Below are positions 15,622 to 24,564 of a DNA stretch of 64,000 nucleotides, one piece after another. Origin of the DNA: Actinobacillus succinogenes 130Z (lineage in GTDB: Bacteria; Pseudomonadota; Gammaproteobacteria; Enterobacterales; Pasteurellaceae); contig NC_009655.1 in assembly GCF_000017245.1 (NCBI RefSeq), positions 992,001 to 1,056,000 on the forward strand, read 5' to 3'. Made by a program: the position numbers and the translations under genes. The notes beneath the pieces were generated by a model. It did no database searches and was not told where the DNA came from. It saw only the letters and a list, made by a program, of their open reading frames with translations. How positions within the stretch are numbered: the stretch's first letter is position 1; the number at the start of each line of letters is the position of its first letter.

Positions 15622-18282
15622 ATGTCAGAAATGTTAAAGAATGACGTAGATCCAATCGAAACTCAGGATTGGTTATCAGCTATCGATTCCATTATTCGCG
15701 AGGAAGGCGTTGAACGCGCTCAGTATATTATTGAGAAACTAATGCATCACGCACACGGTCAGAATGTCAGTTTGCCTGTCGGCGAAGCAATTACCACGGA
15801 TTATGTCAATACTATTCCGCTTTCAGAACAACCTGCTTATCCGGGCAATTTAAAAATTGAACGCCGCATTCGTTCCGCTGTACGTTGGAATGCGATTATG
15901 GCGGTTCTGCGCAGTCAGAAAAAAGATCTTGATTTAGGCGGCCATATTTCTACTTATCAAGCGGCCGCAACTATGTATGAGGTTTGTTTTAACCATTTCT
16001 TTAAAGCGGCTACCGAGCAAGACGGCGGTGATTTAGTATTTTTCCAAGGCCATGCCGCACCGGGTATGTATGCACGCGCATTTTTAGAAGGCCGTATTAC
16101 TGAAGAGCAAATGGATAATTTCCGTCAGGAAGCGTTTGCCGACGGTTTATCTTCTTATCCTCATCCGCGTTTAATGCCCGAATTTTGGCAGTTTTCTACC
16201 GTTTCTATGGGATTGGGCCCGGTAAATGCCATTTATCAGGCTCGTTTTCTGAAATATCTTGCCAATCGCGGTTTGAAAGATACTTCTAACCAAAAAGTCT
16301 ATGCTTTCTTAGGCGACGGTGAAATGGATGAAATCGAATCTAAGGGAGCATTAGCTTTTGCTGCCCGTGAAAAATTAGACAATTTGATTTTCACAATCAG
16401 CTGTAACCTGCAACGTTTAGACGGTCCGGTCGACGGTAACGGTAAAATCGTACAAGAATTAGAAGGATTATTTACCGGTGCGGGCTGGGAAGTGATTAAA
16501 GTCATGTGGGGCAGCAACTGGGATAGATTATTCGCTAAAGATACCTCCGGTAAATTGACTCAGTTGATGATGGAGGTTCTGGACGGCGATTACTTAACCT
16601 TTAAATCTAAAGACGGTGCTTACGTTCGCGAACACTTCTTCGGTCGCTACCCTGAAACCGCAGCGTTAGTGGCGGATATGACAGACGATGAAATATGGGC
16701 ATTACGCCGCGGTGCGCATGATGCGGAAAAAATGTATGCGGCATATGCTAAAGCGCAAACTGCCGGCAGACCGGTTGTCATTTTAGCTCACCAAGTGAAA
16801 GGTTATAAAATTCCTGAAGCGCAAAGTAAAAATACCGCTCATCAATCGAAAAAAATGTCTCAACAAAGCCTTAAAGGTTTCCGTGACTACTTCCAGTTAC
16901 CATTAACGGATGAGCAGGTTGAAAACTTAGAATACGTTAAATTCCCTGAAGGTTCTGACGAATATAACTACCTGCACGGTCAACGTAAAGCGTTAAACGG
17001 TTATTTGCCGGCACGTCGAGCAAAATTCGATACTGAGTTTAAAGTGCCTGCATTAACGGACTTCGCCCAGTTGTTAGACGCACAAGCGCGCCCGATTTCA
17101 ACGACTATGGCCTTTGTTCGCGTATTGAATACTTTACTGAAAGATAAAAATATCGGTAAACAAATCGTACCGATTATTGCGGATGAAGCGCGTACTTTCG
17201 GTATGGAAGGTTTATTCCGTCAAATCGGTATTTATAATCCGCACGGACAAAATTACGTACCTTCGGACCGGGATTTAGTGGCTTATTACCGAGAAGCGAA
17301 AGACGGTCAGGTATTGCAGGAAGGAATTAACGAATTAGGTGCGACTTCATCTTGGGTTGCCGCCGCAACATCTTATTCCGTAAATAATTTGCCGATGATT
17401 CCGTTCTTCGTTTATTACTCCATGTTCGGTTTCCAACGTGTAGGCGATATGATGTGGTTAGCCGGCGACCAATTAGCCCGCGGCTTCTTTATCGGCGGTA
17501 CTTCCGGCCGTACGACATTGAACGGCGAAGGTTTGCAGCATGAAGATGGTCACAGCCACATTCAGTCGTCGGTGATCCCGAACTGCGTATCTTATGATCC
17601 GGCATTCGCGTTTGAGGTTGCGGTGATTATGCAAGACGGTATTAACCGTATGTACGGTGAAAAACAAGAAGACGTGTTCTACTACATCACCACATTAAAT
17701 GAAACTTATGATCAACCGGCAATGCCGGCCGGTGCCGAAGAGGGTATCCGTAAAGGTATCTACAAATTTGAAACCGTCGGTAAAGGCGAAGCGGCAGTTC
17801 AATTAATGGGTTCCGGCGCAATCTTACGCCATGTTCGTGAAGCGGCTCGAATTTTGGCTGATGACTACGGTATTACTTCCGATGTATTCAGCGTGACGTC
17901 ATTTACCGAAGTCGCCCGTGAAGGTGCGGAAGCGGCTCGTTGGAATTTATTACATCCGACCGAACAACAACGCGTACCTTACATTGCGCAAGTGATGTCC
18001 GATAAGCCGGCCGTTGCCGCAACCGACTACATGAAACTTTATGCGGAACAGGTTCGTGCGTTTATTCCGGCACAAAATTATCACGTATTAGGTACCGATG
18101 GTTTTGGTCGCTCGGACAGCCGTGCAAACTTACGTGAGTTTTTCGAGGTGGATGCACATTATGTGGTGATTGCCGCACTATCGCAATTAGCGAAACAAGG
18201 CAAAGTCGATGCGAAAGTGGTGGCGGAAGCCATCGCTAAGTACGACATTAAAGCAGATCGTGCAAATCCGTTATACGCATAA
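15622..18282 (+). CDS. aceE: Pyruvate dehydrogenase E1 component (homodimeric)
   Basis: 886 residues, like E. coli AceE (887). It decarboxylates pyruvate with thiamine diphosphate and passes the acetyl group to lipoyl-AceF. The ThDP/Mg motif GDGEMDE (from about 232) and DGPVDGN are visible. I started at ATG 15622 (MSEMLKND), which has AAGGA ahead; the frame is open 33 bases further up without a ribosome binding site. It is first in the operon aceE-aceF-lpdA. No pdhR gene precedes it. Confidence 0.97.
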   Translation: MSEMLKNDVDPIETQDWLSAIDSIIREEGVERAQYIIEKLMHHAHGQNVSLPVGEAITTDYVNTIPLSEQPAYPGNLKIERRIRSAVRWNAIMAVLRSQKKDLDLGGHISTYQAAATMYEVCFNHFFKAATEQDGGDLVFFQGHAAPGMYARAFLEGRITEEQMDNFRQEAFADGLSSYPHPRLMPEFWQFSTVSMGLGPVNAIYQARFLKYLANRGLKDTSNQKVYAFLGDGEMDEIESKGALAFAAREKLDNLIFTISCNLQRLDGPVDGNGKIVQELEGLFTGAGWEVIKVMWGSNWDRLFAKDTSGKLTQLMMEVLDGDYLTFKSKDGAYVREHFFGRYPETAALVADMTDDEIWALRRGAHDAEKMYAAYAKAQTAGRPVVILAHQVKGYKIPEAQSKNTAHQSKKMSQQSLKGFRDYFQLPLTDEQVENLEYVKFPEGSDEYNYLHGQRKALNGYLPARRAKFDTEFKVPALTDFAQLLDAQARPISTTMAFVRVLNTLLKDKNIGKQIVPIIADEARTFGMEGLFRQIGIYNPHGQNYVPSDRDLVAYYREAKDGQVLQEGINELGATSSWVAAATSYSVNNLPMIPFFVYYSMFGFQRVGDMMWLAGDQLARGFFIGGTSGRTTLNGEGLQHEDGHSHIQSSVIPNCVSYDPAFAFEVAVIMQDGINRMYGEKQEDVFYYITTLNETYDQPAMPAGAEEGIRKGIYKFETVGKGEAAVQLMGSGAILRHVREAARILADDYGITSDVFSVTSFTEVAREGAEAARWNLLHPTEQQRVPYIAQVMSDKPAVAATDYMKLYAEQVRAFIPAQNYHVLGTDGFGRSDSRANLREFFEVDAHYVVIAALSQLAKQGKVDAKVVAEAIAKYDIKADRANPLYA

Positions 18283-18290
18283 TAAAGAGA

Positions 18291-18326
18291 AACTGCGGTC
18301 AAAATAATGAGAATTTTGGCCGCACT
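18291..18326 (+). repeat. degenerate inverted uptake-sequence pair between aceE and aceF
   Basis: TGCGGTCAAAAT pairs with ATTTTGGCCGCA in the 60-base aceE-aceF gap. Both arms look like uptake sequences with one base changed (ACTGCGGT, GCCGCACTT). There is no T-run, so it is unlikely to terminate; it may moderate read-through or protect the aceE mRNA end. Confidence 0.5.
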
Positions 18327-18342
18327 TTAAAAGGAATAAATC

Positions 18343-20226
18343 ATGTCAAAACAAATTCAAATTCCAGATATTGGTGCGGATGAAGTTACGGTTACTGAAG
18401 TGATGGTAAACGTGGGTGATATCGTTGAAGTCGATCAATCGATTATTAATGTAGAAGGCGATAAGGCATCAATGGAAGTTCCTTCTCCGGAAACCGGCGT
18501 CGTGAAAGAATTATTAGTGAAAGTCGGTGATAAAGTCACCACCGGCACTCCGATGTTTATATTGGAAGCCGCAGGTTCAGCCTCCGCAGCACCTACACCC
18601 CAGGCCGAAGTCGCTCCGGCAGCGGCACCTGCAGTTGCCGAAGTGAAAGATGTGCACGTACCGGATATCGGCGGTGACGAAGTCAACGTAACCGAAATCA
18701 TGGTAAAAGTCGGCGACACGGTGACGGAAGAACAATCATTAATCACCGTTGAAGGCGATAAAGCGTCAATGGAAGTACCGGCGCCGTTTGCCGGCGTGGT
18801 GAAAGAAATCAGCGTGAAATCCGGCGATAAAGTGTCAACCGGTTCATTAATCATGAAATTCGAAGTAGCGGGTTCCGCACCTGCGGCTACAGTTGATCAA
18901 CCTGCGGTAGCGGCTCCGGCGGCATCTGCAGCGGCCGCGGTAAAAGATGTTAACGTACCGGATATCGGCGGTGACGAAGTCAACGTAACCGAAATCATGG
19001 TAAAAGTCGGCGACACGGTGACGGAAGAACAATCATTAATCACCGTTGAAGGCGATAAAGCGTCAATGGAAGTACCGGCACCGTTTGCCGGCGTGGTAAA
19101 AGAAATTATCGTGAAATCCGGCGATAAAGTGTCAACCGGTTCATTAATTATGCGCTTTGAAGTAGCGGGAGCAGCGCCAGCAGCCGCACCTGCACCGGTA
19201 TCTCAACCTGCGGCAGCGGTTCCGGCGGCACAATCCGCACCTGCCGCCGCCCCTGTATCCGCGCCGGCAGCCAGTCAGGATGCGGTAACATCAAGCGCAA
19301 CATTTGTCCATGCAACACCGGTCGTTCGTCGTTTAGCGCGTGAATTCGGCGTGAATCTGGATAAAGTAAAAGGTACCGGTCGTAAGGGACGTATCTTGAA
19401 AGAAGACGTTCAGGAATATGTGAAAAATGCCCTTAAACAACTGGAAAGCGGTGCTGCGACAGGTGCGGCAAATGGCGCCGGTTTAGGCTTGTTGCCATGG
19501 CCGAAAGTCGATTTCAGCAAATTCGGCGAAGTAGAAGAAATCGAATTGACCCGTATCAACAAGATCTCCGGTGCAAATCTGCATCGTAACTGGGTGATGA
19601 TTCCTCATGTAACCCACTTTGATCGCGCGGACATTACGGATTTAGAAGCGTTCCGTAAAGAACAAAATGCTTTAGCGGAAAAACAAAAACTGGGTGTGAA
19701 AATTACACCGGTTGTGTTTATTATGAAAGCGGTGGCAAAAGCCTTAGAAGCGTTCCCGCGTTTCAACAGCTCAATTACCGAAGATGCGCAACGTCTGATT
19801 CTGAAAAAATATATCAATGTCGGCGTAGCGGTGGATACACCGAACGGTTTAGTGGTACCTGTATTTAAAGATGTTAACAAAAAAGGCATTATCGAACTTT
19901 CCCGCGAATTGATGGAAGTTTCGAAAAAAGCCCGTGAGGGTAAATTAACCGCATCCGATATGCAAGGCGGTTGTTTCACCATTTCCAGTATCGGCGGTTT
20001 GGGTACGACTCACTTTGCACCGATTGTTAATGCGCCTGAAGTGGCAATTTTAGGGGTATCTAAATCCGAAATGGCTCCGGTGTGGAACGGTAAAGAATTT
20101 ATGCCGCGCTTAATGCTTCCGTTGTCATTATCTTTCGACCACCGAGTGATCGACGGTGCGGACGGTGCACGCTTTATTACTTTTATTAACGGTGTGCTTT
20201 CCGACTTACGTCGCTTAGCCATGTAA
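18343..20226 (+). CDS. aceF: Pyruvate dehydrogenase E2, dihydrolipoyl acetyltransferase with three lipoyl domains
   Basis: 627 residues. Three N-terminal lipoyl domains carry lysines at 41, 140 and 239 in EGDKASME, joined by Ala/Pro-rich linkers. The E1/E3-binding domain follows (about 324-360, starting ATPVVRRLAREFG). The C-terminal acetyltransferase core has the catalytic motif DHRVIDGADG with His600. E2 forms the complex core and makes acetyl-CoA. Lipoyl domains 2 and 3 are encoded by nearly identical DNA (see the 127-bp repeats), implying recent duplication or conversion. Confidence 0.97.
   Translation: MSKQIQIPDIGADEVTVTEVMVNVGDIVEVDQSIINVEGDKASMEVPSPETGVVKELLVKVGDKVTTGTPMFILEAAGSASAAPTPQAEVAPAAAPAVAEVKDVHVPDIGGDEVNVTEIMVKVGDTVTEEQSLITVEGDKASMEVPAPFAGVVKEISVKSGDKVSTGSLIMKFEVAGSAPAATVDQPAVAAPAASAAAAVKDVNVPDIGGDEVNVTEIMVKVGDTVTEEQSLITVEGDKASMEVPAPFAGVVKEIIVKSGDKVSTGSLIMRFEVAGAAPAAAPAPVSQPAAAVPAAQSAPAAAPVSAPAASQDAVTSSATFVHATPVVRRLAREFGVNLDKVKGTGRKGRILKEDVQEYVKNALKQLESGAATGAANGAGLGLLPWPKVDFSKFGEVEEIELTRINKISGANLHRNWVMIPHVTHFDRADITDLEAFRKEQNALAEKQKLGVKITPVVFIMKAVAKALEAFPRFNSSITEDAQRLILKKYINVGVAVDTPNGLVVPVFKDVNKKGIIELSRELMEVSKKAREGKLTASDMQGGCFTISSIGGLGTTHFAPIVNAPEVAILGVSKSEMAPVWNGKEFMPRLMLPLSLSFDHRVIDGADGARFITFINGVLSDLRRLAM
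18656..18782 (+). repeat. 127-bp direct repeat, copy 1 (aceF lipoyl domain 2)
   Basis: Identical base for base to 18953-19079 at an offset of 297 bp (99 codons). Similarity continues with scattered changes for about 75 bases further. It encodes the core of lipoyl domain 2. Confidence 0.9.
18953..19079 (+). repeat. 127-bp direct repeat, copy 2 (aceF lipoyl domain 3)
   Basis: Second copy of the repeat at 18656-18782. Recombination between the copies would remove or add exactly one lipoyl domain in frame. Confidence 0.9.
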
Positions 20227-20283
20227 TGGTTATTCCGAAAAGTGCGGTGAAAAATCCGCACGTTTTTGAATTGAGGAAAACAA

Positions 20284-21708
20284 ATGAGCAAAGAAATTAA
20301 AACACAAGTTGTCGTGTTGGGTGCAGGTCCTGCGGGGTATTCCGCCGCATTCCGTTGTGCGGACTTAGGATTGGAAACCGTATTGGTCGAACGCTATTCA
20401 ACGCTTGGCGGAGTATGCTTAAACGTGGGCTGTATTCCATCCAAAGCCTTATTGCACGTGGCAAAAGTAATTGAAGATGCTAAACACGTCGAACACCACG
20501 GCGTAGTATTCGGTGAACCGACAATCGATTTGGATAAAATCCGAGCCGGTAAAGACGGCGTGGTAGGCCGTTTAACCGGCGGTTTGGCCGGTATGGCAAA
20601 AATGCGTAAAGTTACCGTAGTGGAAGGCTTGGCAAAATTTGCAGATAGCCACACCCTGGTGGCGACGGATCGTGAAGGTAATGCGACTACAATTAAATTT
20701 GACAATGCGATTATTGCGGCGGGTTCTCGTCCGATTCAACTTCCGTTTATTCCGCATGAGGACCCACGCGTTTGGGATTCTACGGATGCCCTCGCGTTAC
20801 GTGAAGTACCGAAAAAATTACTCGTTATGGGCGGTGGGATCATCGGTCTGGAAATGGGAACGGTTTACAGTGCTTTAGGTTCGCAGATAGATGTGGTGGA
20901 AATGTTCGATCAAGTAATTCCTGCGGCGGATAAAGACATCGTTAAGATCTTTACTAAACGTATCGAAAATAAATTTAACTTATTGCTTGAAACCAAAGTA
21001 ACTGCCGTTGAAGCGAAAGAAGACGGTATTCATGTTTCCATGGAAGGTAAAGCGGCAAACGAAACCCGTGTTTATGATGCAGTATTGGTGGCTATCGGCC
21101 GTACACCGAACGGTAAGCTGATAGATGCGGAAAAAGCCGGAGTAGAAGTGGATGAACGCGGCTTTATCCGTACCGATAAACAAATGCGCACGAATGTGCC
21201 GCACATTTATGCTATCGGCGACATTGTCGGACAACCGATGTTAGCGCACAAAGGCGTACATGAAGGTCATGTTGCTGCCGAAGTAATTGCGGGCAAAAAA
21301 CACTATTTTGATCCTAAAGTAATCCCTTCCATCGCTTATACCGAACCGGAAGTGGCTTGGGTAGGTAAAACCGAGAAAGAGTGCAAAGCTGAAAATCTGA
21401 ATTATGAAGTGGCGACATTTCCATGGGCGGCATCCGGTCGTGCTATCGCCTCCGATTGTGCTGACGGTATGACGAAATTGATTTTCGACAAAGAATCGCA
21501 CCGTATTTTAGGTGGTGCGATTGTCGGTACTAATGCCGGCGAATTACTGGGTGAAATCGGTTTAGCCATCGAAATGGGTTGCGATGCGGAGGATATTGCC
21601 TTAACTATCCACGCCCACCCGACTTTACACGAATCGGTCGGTTTGGCGGCGGAAGTATTTGAAGGCTCCGTTACGGATTTACCAAATGCGAAAGCCAAGA
21701 AAAAATAA
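20284..21708 (+). CDS. lpdA: Dihydrolipoyl dehydrogenase (E3)
   Basis: 474 residues (E. coli 474). A flavoprotein that reoxidises dihydrolipoamide with NAD+ in the pyruvate (and 2-oxoglutarate) dehydrogenase complexes. The FAD motif GAGPAGYSAA (13-22), redox pair Cys45/Cys50 in GGVCLNVGCIPSK, NAD motif GGGIIGLEMG and the His-Glu pair in HAHPTLHES are all intact. It is third in the operon, 57 bases after aceF. That gap holds an uptake sequence and a partial inverted partner. A strong terminator follows. Confidence 0.97.
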   Translation: MSKEIKTQVVVLGAGPAGYSAAFRCADLGLETVLVERYSTLGGVCLNVGCIPSKALLHVAKVIEDAKHVEHHGVVFGEPTIDLDKIRAGKDGVVGRLTGGLAGMAKMRKVTVVEGLAKFADSHTLVATDREGNATTIKFDNAIIAAGSRPIQLPFIPHEDPRVWDSTDALALREVPKKLLVMGGGIIGLEMGTVYSALGSQIDVVEMFDQVIPAADKDIVKIFTKRIENKFNLLLETKVTAVEAKEDGIHVSMEGKAANETRVYDAVLVAIGRTPNGKLIDAEKAGVEVDERGFIRTDKQMRTNVPHIYAIGDIVGQPMLAHKGVHEGHVAAEVIAGKKHYFDPKVIPSIAYTEPEVAWVGKTEKECKAENLNYEVATFPWAASGRAIASDCADGMTKLIFDKESHRILGGAIVGTNAGELLGEIGLAIEMGCDAEDIALTIHAHPTLHESVGLAAEVFEGSVTDLPNAKAKKK

Positions 21709-21732
21709 TCTGTAAAAACAGTAAATAATTTG

Positions 21733-21762
21733 ACCGCACTTTTTAAAAAAGTGCGGTTTTTC
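21733..21762 (+). terminator. terminator of inverted uptake sequences after lpdA
   Basis: ACCGCACTTTTT (21733-21744) meets AAAAAAGTGCGGT (21745-21757) with almost no loop, then T's. Both arms are exact uptake sequences. Confidence 0.85.
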
Positions 21763-21812
21763 GTTTGGATTTAAAATGGAAATTGGTTGCTTATTTCTAA
21801 TTTGATATAAAA

Positions 21813-21828
21813 TGTGATTTATCTCACA
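21813..21828 (+). promoter_or_regulatory. CRP-binding site upstream of mepS
   Basis: A perfect TGTGA-N6-TCACA flanked by AAA and AAA, in the lpdA-mepS gap. The most likely target is mepS. Confidence 0.65.
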
Positions 21829-21926
21829 AAATATGATAAAAATTACATGGAAACTGGTAATAAACAGGGTTATTTGATACAATGACAAAGTTTTATCCAT
21901 GTTTATTATATAGCCTTCTTTTTACC

Positions 21927-22493
21927 ATGCTAAAAAAATTATTAGTTATTTGCGGTACATTATTTTTAGTGGCCTGTTCATCGTCTTCGAAATTAAATAC
22001 GGCAGCTTATCCGTCCGTTGATGAAAGAAATGATGCCGAGCTTAGTTCTTTTATCGGTCAATTAAAAACAAACCGTCCTCATCAATCTATCACTTCTAAC
22101 CCATTCGGTCATCATTCTTCAACCTTTTCTCCGGCGCAAAGAGGACAAAAATTAGCGCAAGTTTATAATAAGTGGGTAGGTACGCGTTACCGTTTAGGTG
22201 GTACGGGACGAGGCGGTATCGATTGTTCGGCATTTATGCAAACGGCATTTGCTACCGCTTTCGGTATGAGCCTGCCTCGTTCGACTTCCGAACAACGTTT
22301 TTTAGGACAGCGTATTCAAAAACATCAGCTTAAACAAGGTGATTTAGTTTTTTTCCGTCGTAATAATCATGTGGGTGTGTATATAGGGAATAATAAATTT
22401 ATGCATGCCAGTTCAAGTCAGGGTGTCACAATCAGTTCGTTGAACGAAAGCTATTGGTCAAGAACTTATACGCAATCCCGCCGGGTTTTATAA
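21927..22493 (+). CDS. mepS: Murein DD-endopeptidase MepS (Spr), NlpC/P60 lipoprotein
   Basis: 188 residues (E. coli MepS 188). The lipoprotein signal ends in LVAC (Cys17). The NlpC/P60 catalytic residues are Cys100 in GIDCSAF, His148 in NHVGVYIG and His160 in FMHAS, with the same 12-residue His spacing as in E. coli. It cuts cross-links in peptidoglycan to allow cell wall growth from the outer membrane. I prefer ATG 21927 because it gives a normal lipoprotein signal; an in-frame ATG at 21882 would add 15 residues. Neither has a clear ribosome binding site. Confidence 0.9.
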   Translation: MLKKLLVICGTLFLVACSSSSKLNTAAYPSVDERNDAELSSFIGQLKTNRPHQSITSNPFGHHSSTFSPAQRGQKLAQVYNKWVGTRYRLGGTGRGGIDCSAFMQTAFATAFGMSLPRSTSEQRFLGQRIQKHQLKQGDLVFFRRNNHVGVYIGNNKFMHASSSQGVTISSLNESYWSRTYTQSRRVL

Positions 22494-22528
22494 TATGTAA
22501 TTTTCAAAATTTATTGAACGTAAATTAT

Positions 22529-22567
22529 GAGTGCGGTTGGAAATAGTTGAATTTTTGACCGCACTTT
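22529..22567. terminator. inverted uptake-like hairpin between mepS and the UmuD-like gene
   Basis: AGTGCGGTTGG (22530 on) pairs with the region ending GACCGCACT (22564). One arm is an exact uptake sequence, the other has one change. It is placed to end both convergent transcripts. Confidence 0.65.
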
Positions 22568-22617
22568 TACATTTAGGTATCTTCGTTAAATTCGTTCTTG
22601 AATTGCAATTTAGTTTG

Positions 22618-23055
22618 TTATGCAACGAATTTTATCGTATTGCGACGGGGCTTTATTTGATGAATCGTATTGGTTACCACGCCGACAATGTTTAGAGACG
22701 TTAAATTATGGGTTTTAATGTTAGTTGATTTCGAGCTGAGTGAAAATAATACAAATTCGCCGTTATTTTGCGTAACGAATTCATAAATCTCCATTTTATT
22801 CCCGCTTTCAATTACGACCAGATCGCCGACCGCTAATTCTTCGCTTTTCTCAACTACCAACATATCGCCTTGTTCTATTCCCCATGCCAGCATGTCAGGA
22901 TTGGTTACACGAATAAAGCAGGTTTGCTGCGGGCGTTTAATGCAGTATAAATTCAGATCCAGTTTTCGACTGTAGTTGGATGTCATTGCATGATCTTCGA
23001 AAAACGGTATAGGTTGATATGAAAAATCATTTTGAGCCCGAATCGCATAGTTCAT
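22618..23055 (-). CDS. UmuD-like S24-family protein lacking protease residues
   Basis: 145 residues. It aligns with UmuD along its length: PIPFFEDHAM against FPLFSDLVQ, CFIRVTNPDMLAWGIEQGDMLVV against [23 protein letters not shown], and VGDLVVIESG against HGDIVIAAVD. The Cys-Gly cleavage site is missing. The catalytic serine (Ser60 of UmuD) is Asp54, and no lysine stands at the general-base position (Tyr91/Glu92). It should therefore neither cleave itself nor other proteins. No umuC-like polymerase gene is adjacent. A LexA box overlaps its promoter, so it is probably DNA-damage induced. Role unknown; an uncleavable UmuD-like partner is inference. Confidence 0.8.
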   Translation of the reverse strand: MNYAIRAQNDFSYQPIPFFEDHAMTSNYSRKLDLNLYCIKRPQQTCFIRVTNPDMLAWGIEQGDMLVVEKSEELAVGDLVVIESGNKMEIYEFVTQNNGEFVLFSLSSKSTNIKTHNLTSLNIVGVVTNTIHQIKPRRNTIKFVA

Positions 23056-23111
23056 GATGAATCTCCTTAGGGTACTAAAAATAAAACCAGTGTGATTTAA
23101 TTTACAGTTGT

Positions 23112-23141
23112 ATATTACTGTTTTCTTAAACAGGGTGTCAA
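23112..23141 (-). promoter_or_regulatory. promoter of the UmuD-like gene
   Basis: Minus-strand -35 TTGACA (complement of 23136-23141, perfect) and -10 TAATAT (complement of 23112-23117) with an 18-base spacer. The spacer contains the LexA box. Confidence 0.65.
23118..23133 (-). promoter_or_regulatory. LexA (SOS) box
   Basis: CTGT-N8-ACAG with perfect half-sites and TA before it (TACTGTTTTCTTAAACAG). It lies exactly between the -35 and -10 of the UmuD-like gene promoter, a standard repression position. Confidence 0.8.
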
Positions 23142-23274
23142 CAGTATTTTTAGATCTTTTTTAACGGATAAAAATTGAATGGCAGAAAATATTAATTTTT
23201 GATTCCCAACGGGGGGATTTTCCGTTATCTTTAGAACGTTTTATCGGATCGCGAGATCATTGTGTTTAACTGGC

Positions 23275-23290
23275 AGGCAAACGCTTGCAT
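23275..23290 (+). promoter_or_regulatory. PurR/LacI-family-like operator before sstT
   Basis: AGGCAAACGCTTGCAT matches the E. coli PurR consensus ACGCAAACGTTTGCGT at 13 of 16 positions, including the central AAACG-TTGC core. It lies 18 bases before the sstT start. The binding protein is inferred. Confidence 0.45.
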
Positions 23291-23307
23291 AAATTTTTTG
23301 TTTTATT

Positions 23308-24552
23308 ATGAATACTTCACGTTTTATTTCTCTTTTTTTTCACGGCAGTTTGGTGAAGCGTATTATTGTCGGCTTAGTCCTTGGCGTGGTTACCGCATTA
23401 ATCAGCCCGGATTTGGAACCGGTTTTGGGATTTAATCTTGCTGAAAAAGTCGGCATTTTAGGTTCGTTGTTTGTTAAAGGTCTGCGAGCTGTCGCACCAA
23501 TCTTAATCTTTGTATTGGTTATTGCAGCGATTGCGAATAAAAAAGTCGGTTCTAAAAGCAATATGAAAGACATTGTAATGCTTTATATTATCGGGACATT
23601 CGGTGCCTCTATTGTTGCGGTTTTAGCCAGTTTTTCCTTCCCGATGTATATTCCGCTAACTACTGTGGCGGATTCCTTAACACCACCTAACAGTGTTTCG
23701 GAAGTCTTTGTCGTAGTGATTTCCAATATTTTTGCCAATCCGATCGAAGCATTGGCAACCAGTAATTTCATCGGTATTTTGGCTTGGGCGATTGCTCTGG
23801 GAATCGCGTTACGCCATGCGGCACAAGCTACAAAAAATGCGGTGAATGATCTTGCCGAAGCCGTATCGAAAATCGTACATTTAGTTATTAGTCTCGCTCC
23901 GTTCGGCATCTTCGGTTTAGTCGCGGCAACTCTTGCCGACAAAGGGTTAGGAGCACTTTGGGATTATGCCCACTTATTGTTAGTATTACTGGGTTCTATG
24001 CTATTTATGGCGTTGGTAGTTAACCCGTTTATCGTTTATTGGAAAATTCGCCGCAACCCATATCCGTTAGTTTGGAAATGTATCAGTGTGAGCGGTTTAA
24101 CCGCTTTCTTCACCCGCAGCTCGGCGGCTAACATTCCGGTAAACATCGATCTTGCGGAAGAATTGGGATTAGACGAAGAAACTTACTCCGTTTCTATTCC
24201 GTTAGGAGCGACCATTAATATGGCCGGAGCCGCGATTACCGTTACGGTATTGACTTTAGCCGCTGTACAAACATTAGGGATTCCGGTTTCTATTCCTACC
24301 GCGATTTTATTGAGTGTAGTGTCTGCCGTATGTGCATGCGGCGCTTCCGGTGTGGCGGGCGGTTCGTTATTATTGATTCCGTTAGCATGTAGCTTATTCG
24401 GTATTTCCGGTGATGTAGCGGCACAAGTGATTGCGGTCGGTTTCGTTATCGGCGTCTTACAGGACTCGACGGAGACGGCGTTAAATTCGTCGACCGATGT
24501 ATTATTTACAGCAGCGGTATGTATGGCGGAAGAGCGTAAAAATAACGCATAA
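23308..24552 (+). CDS. sstT: Sodium:serine/threonine symporter
   Basis: 414 residues (E. coli SstT 414), a dicarboxylate/amino acid:cation symporter with about eight membrane helices and two re-entrant loops. FFTRSSAANIPVN, GATINMAGAAITITV-like and CGASGVAGGSLLLIPL match E. coli almost residue for residue and form the serine/Na+ binding core. No clear ribosome binding site precedes the ATG, which is unusual for a well-expressed transporter. A PurR-like operator sits directly upstream, and a terminator follows. Confidence 0.95.
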   Translation: MNTSRFISLFFHGSLVKRIIVGLVLGVVTALISPDLEPVLGFNLAEKVGILGSLFVKGLRAVAPILIFVLVIAAIANKKVGSKSNMKDIVMLYIIGTFGASIVAVLASFSFPMYIPLTTVADSLTPPNSVSEVFVVVISNIFANPIEALATSNFIGILAWAIALGIALRHAAQATKNAVNDLAEAVSKIVHLVISLAPFGIFGLVAATLADKGLGALWDYAHLLLVLLGSMLFMALVVNPFIVYWKIRRNPYPLVWKCISVSGLTAFFTRSSAANIPVNIDLAEELGLDEETYSVSIPLGATINMAGAAITVTVLTLAAVQTLGIPVSIPTAILLSVVSAVCACGASGVAGGSLLLIPLACSLFGISGDVAAQVIAVGFVIGVLQDSTETALNSSTDVLFTAAVCMAEERKNNA

Positions 24553-24564
24553 TTCTATTTTTTG

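Noticed and set aside
18435..18854. minus-strand open frame of 139 codons opposite aceF
   Set aside because: Antisense shadow of the repeated lipoyl domains; rich in Thr/Ser because of the codons on the real strand.
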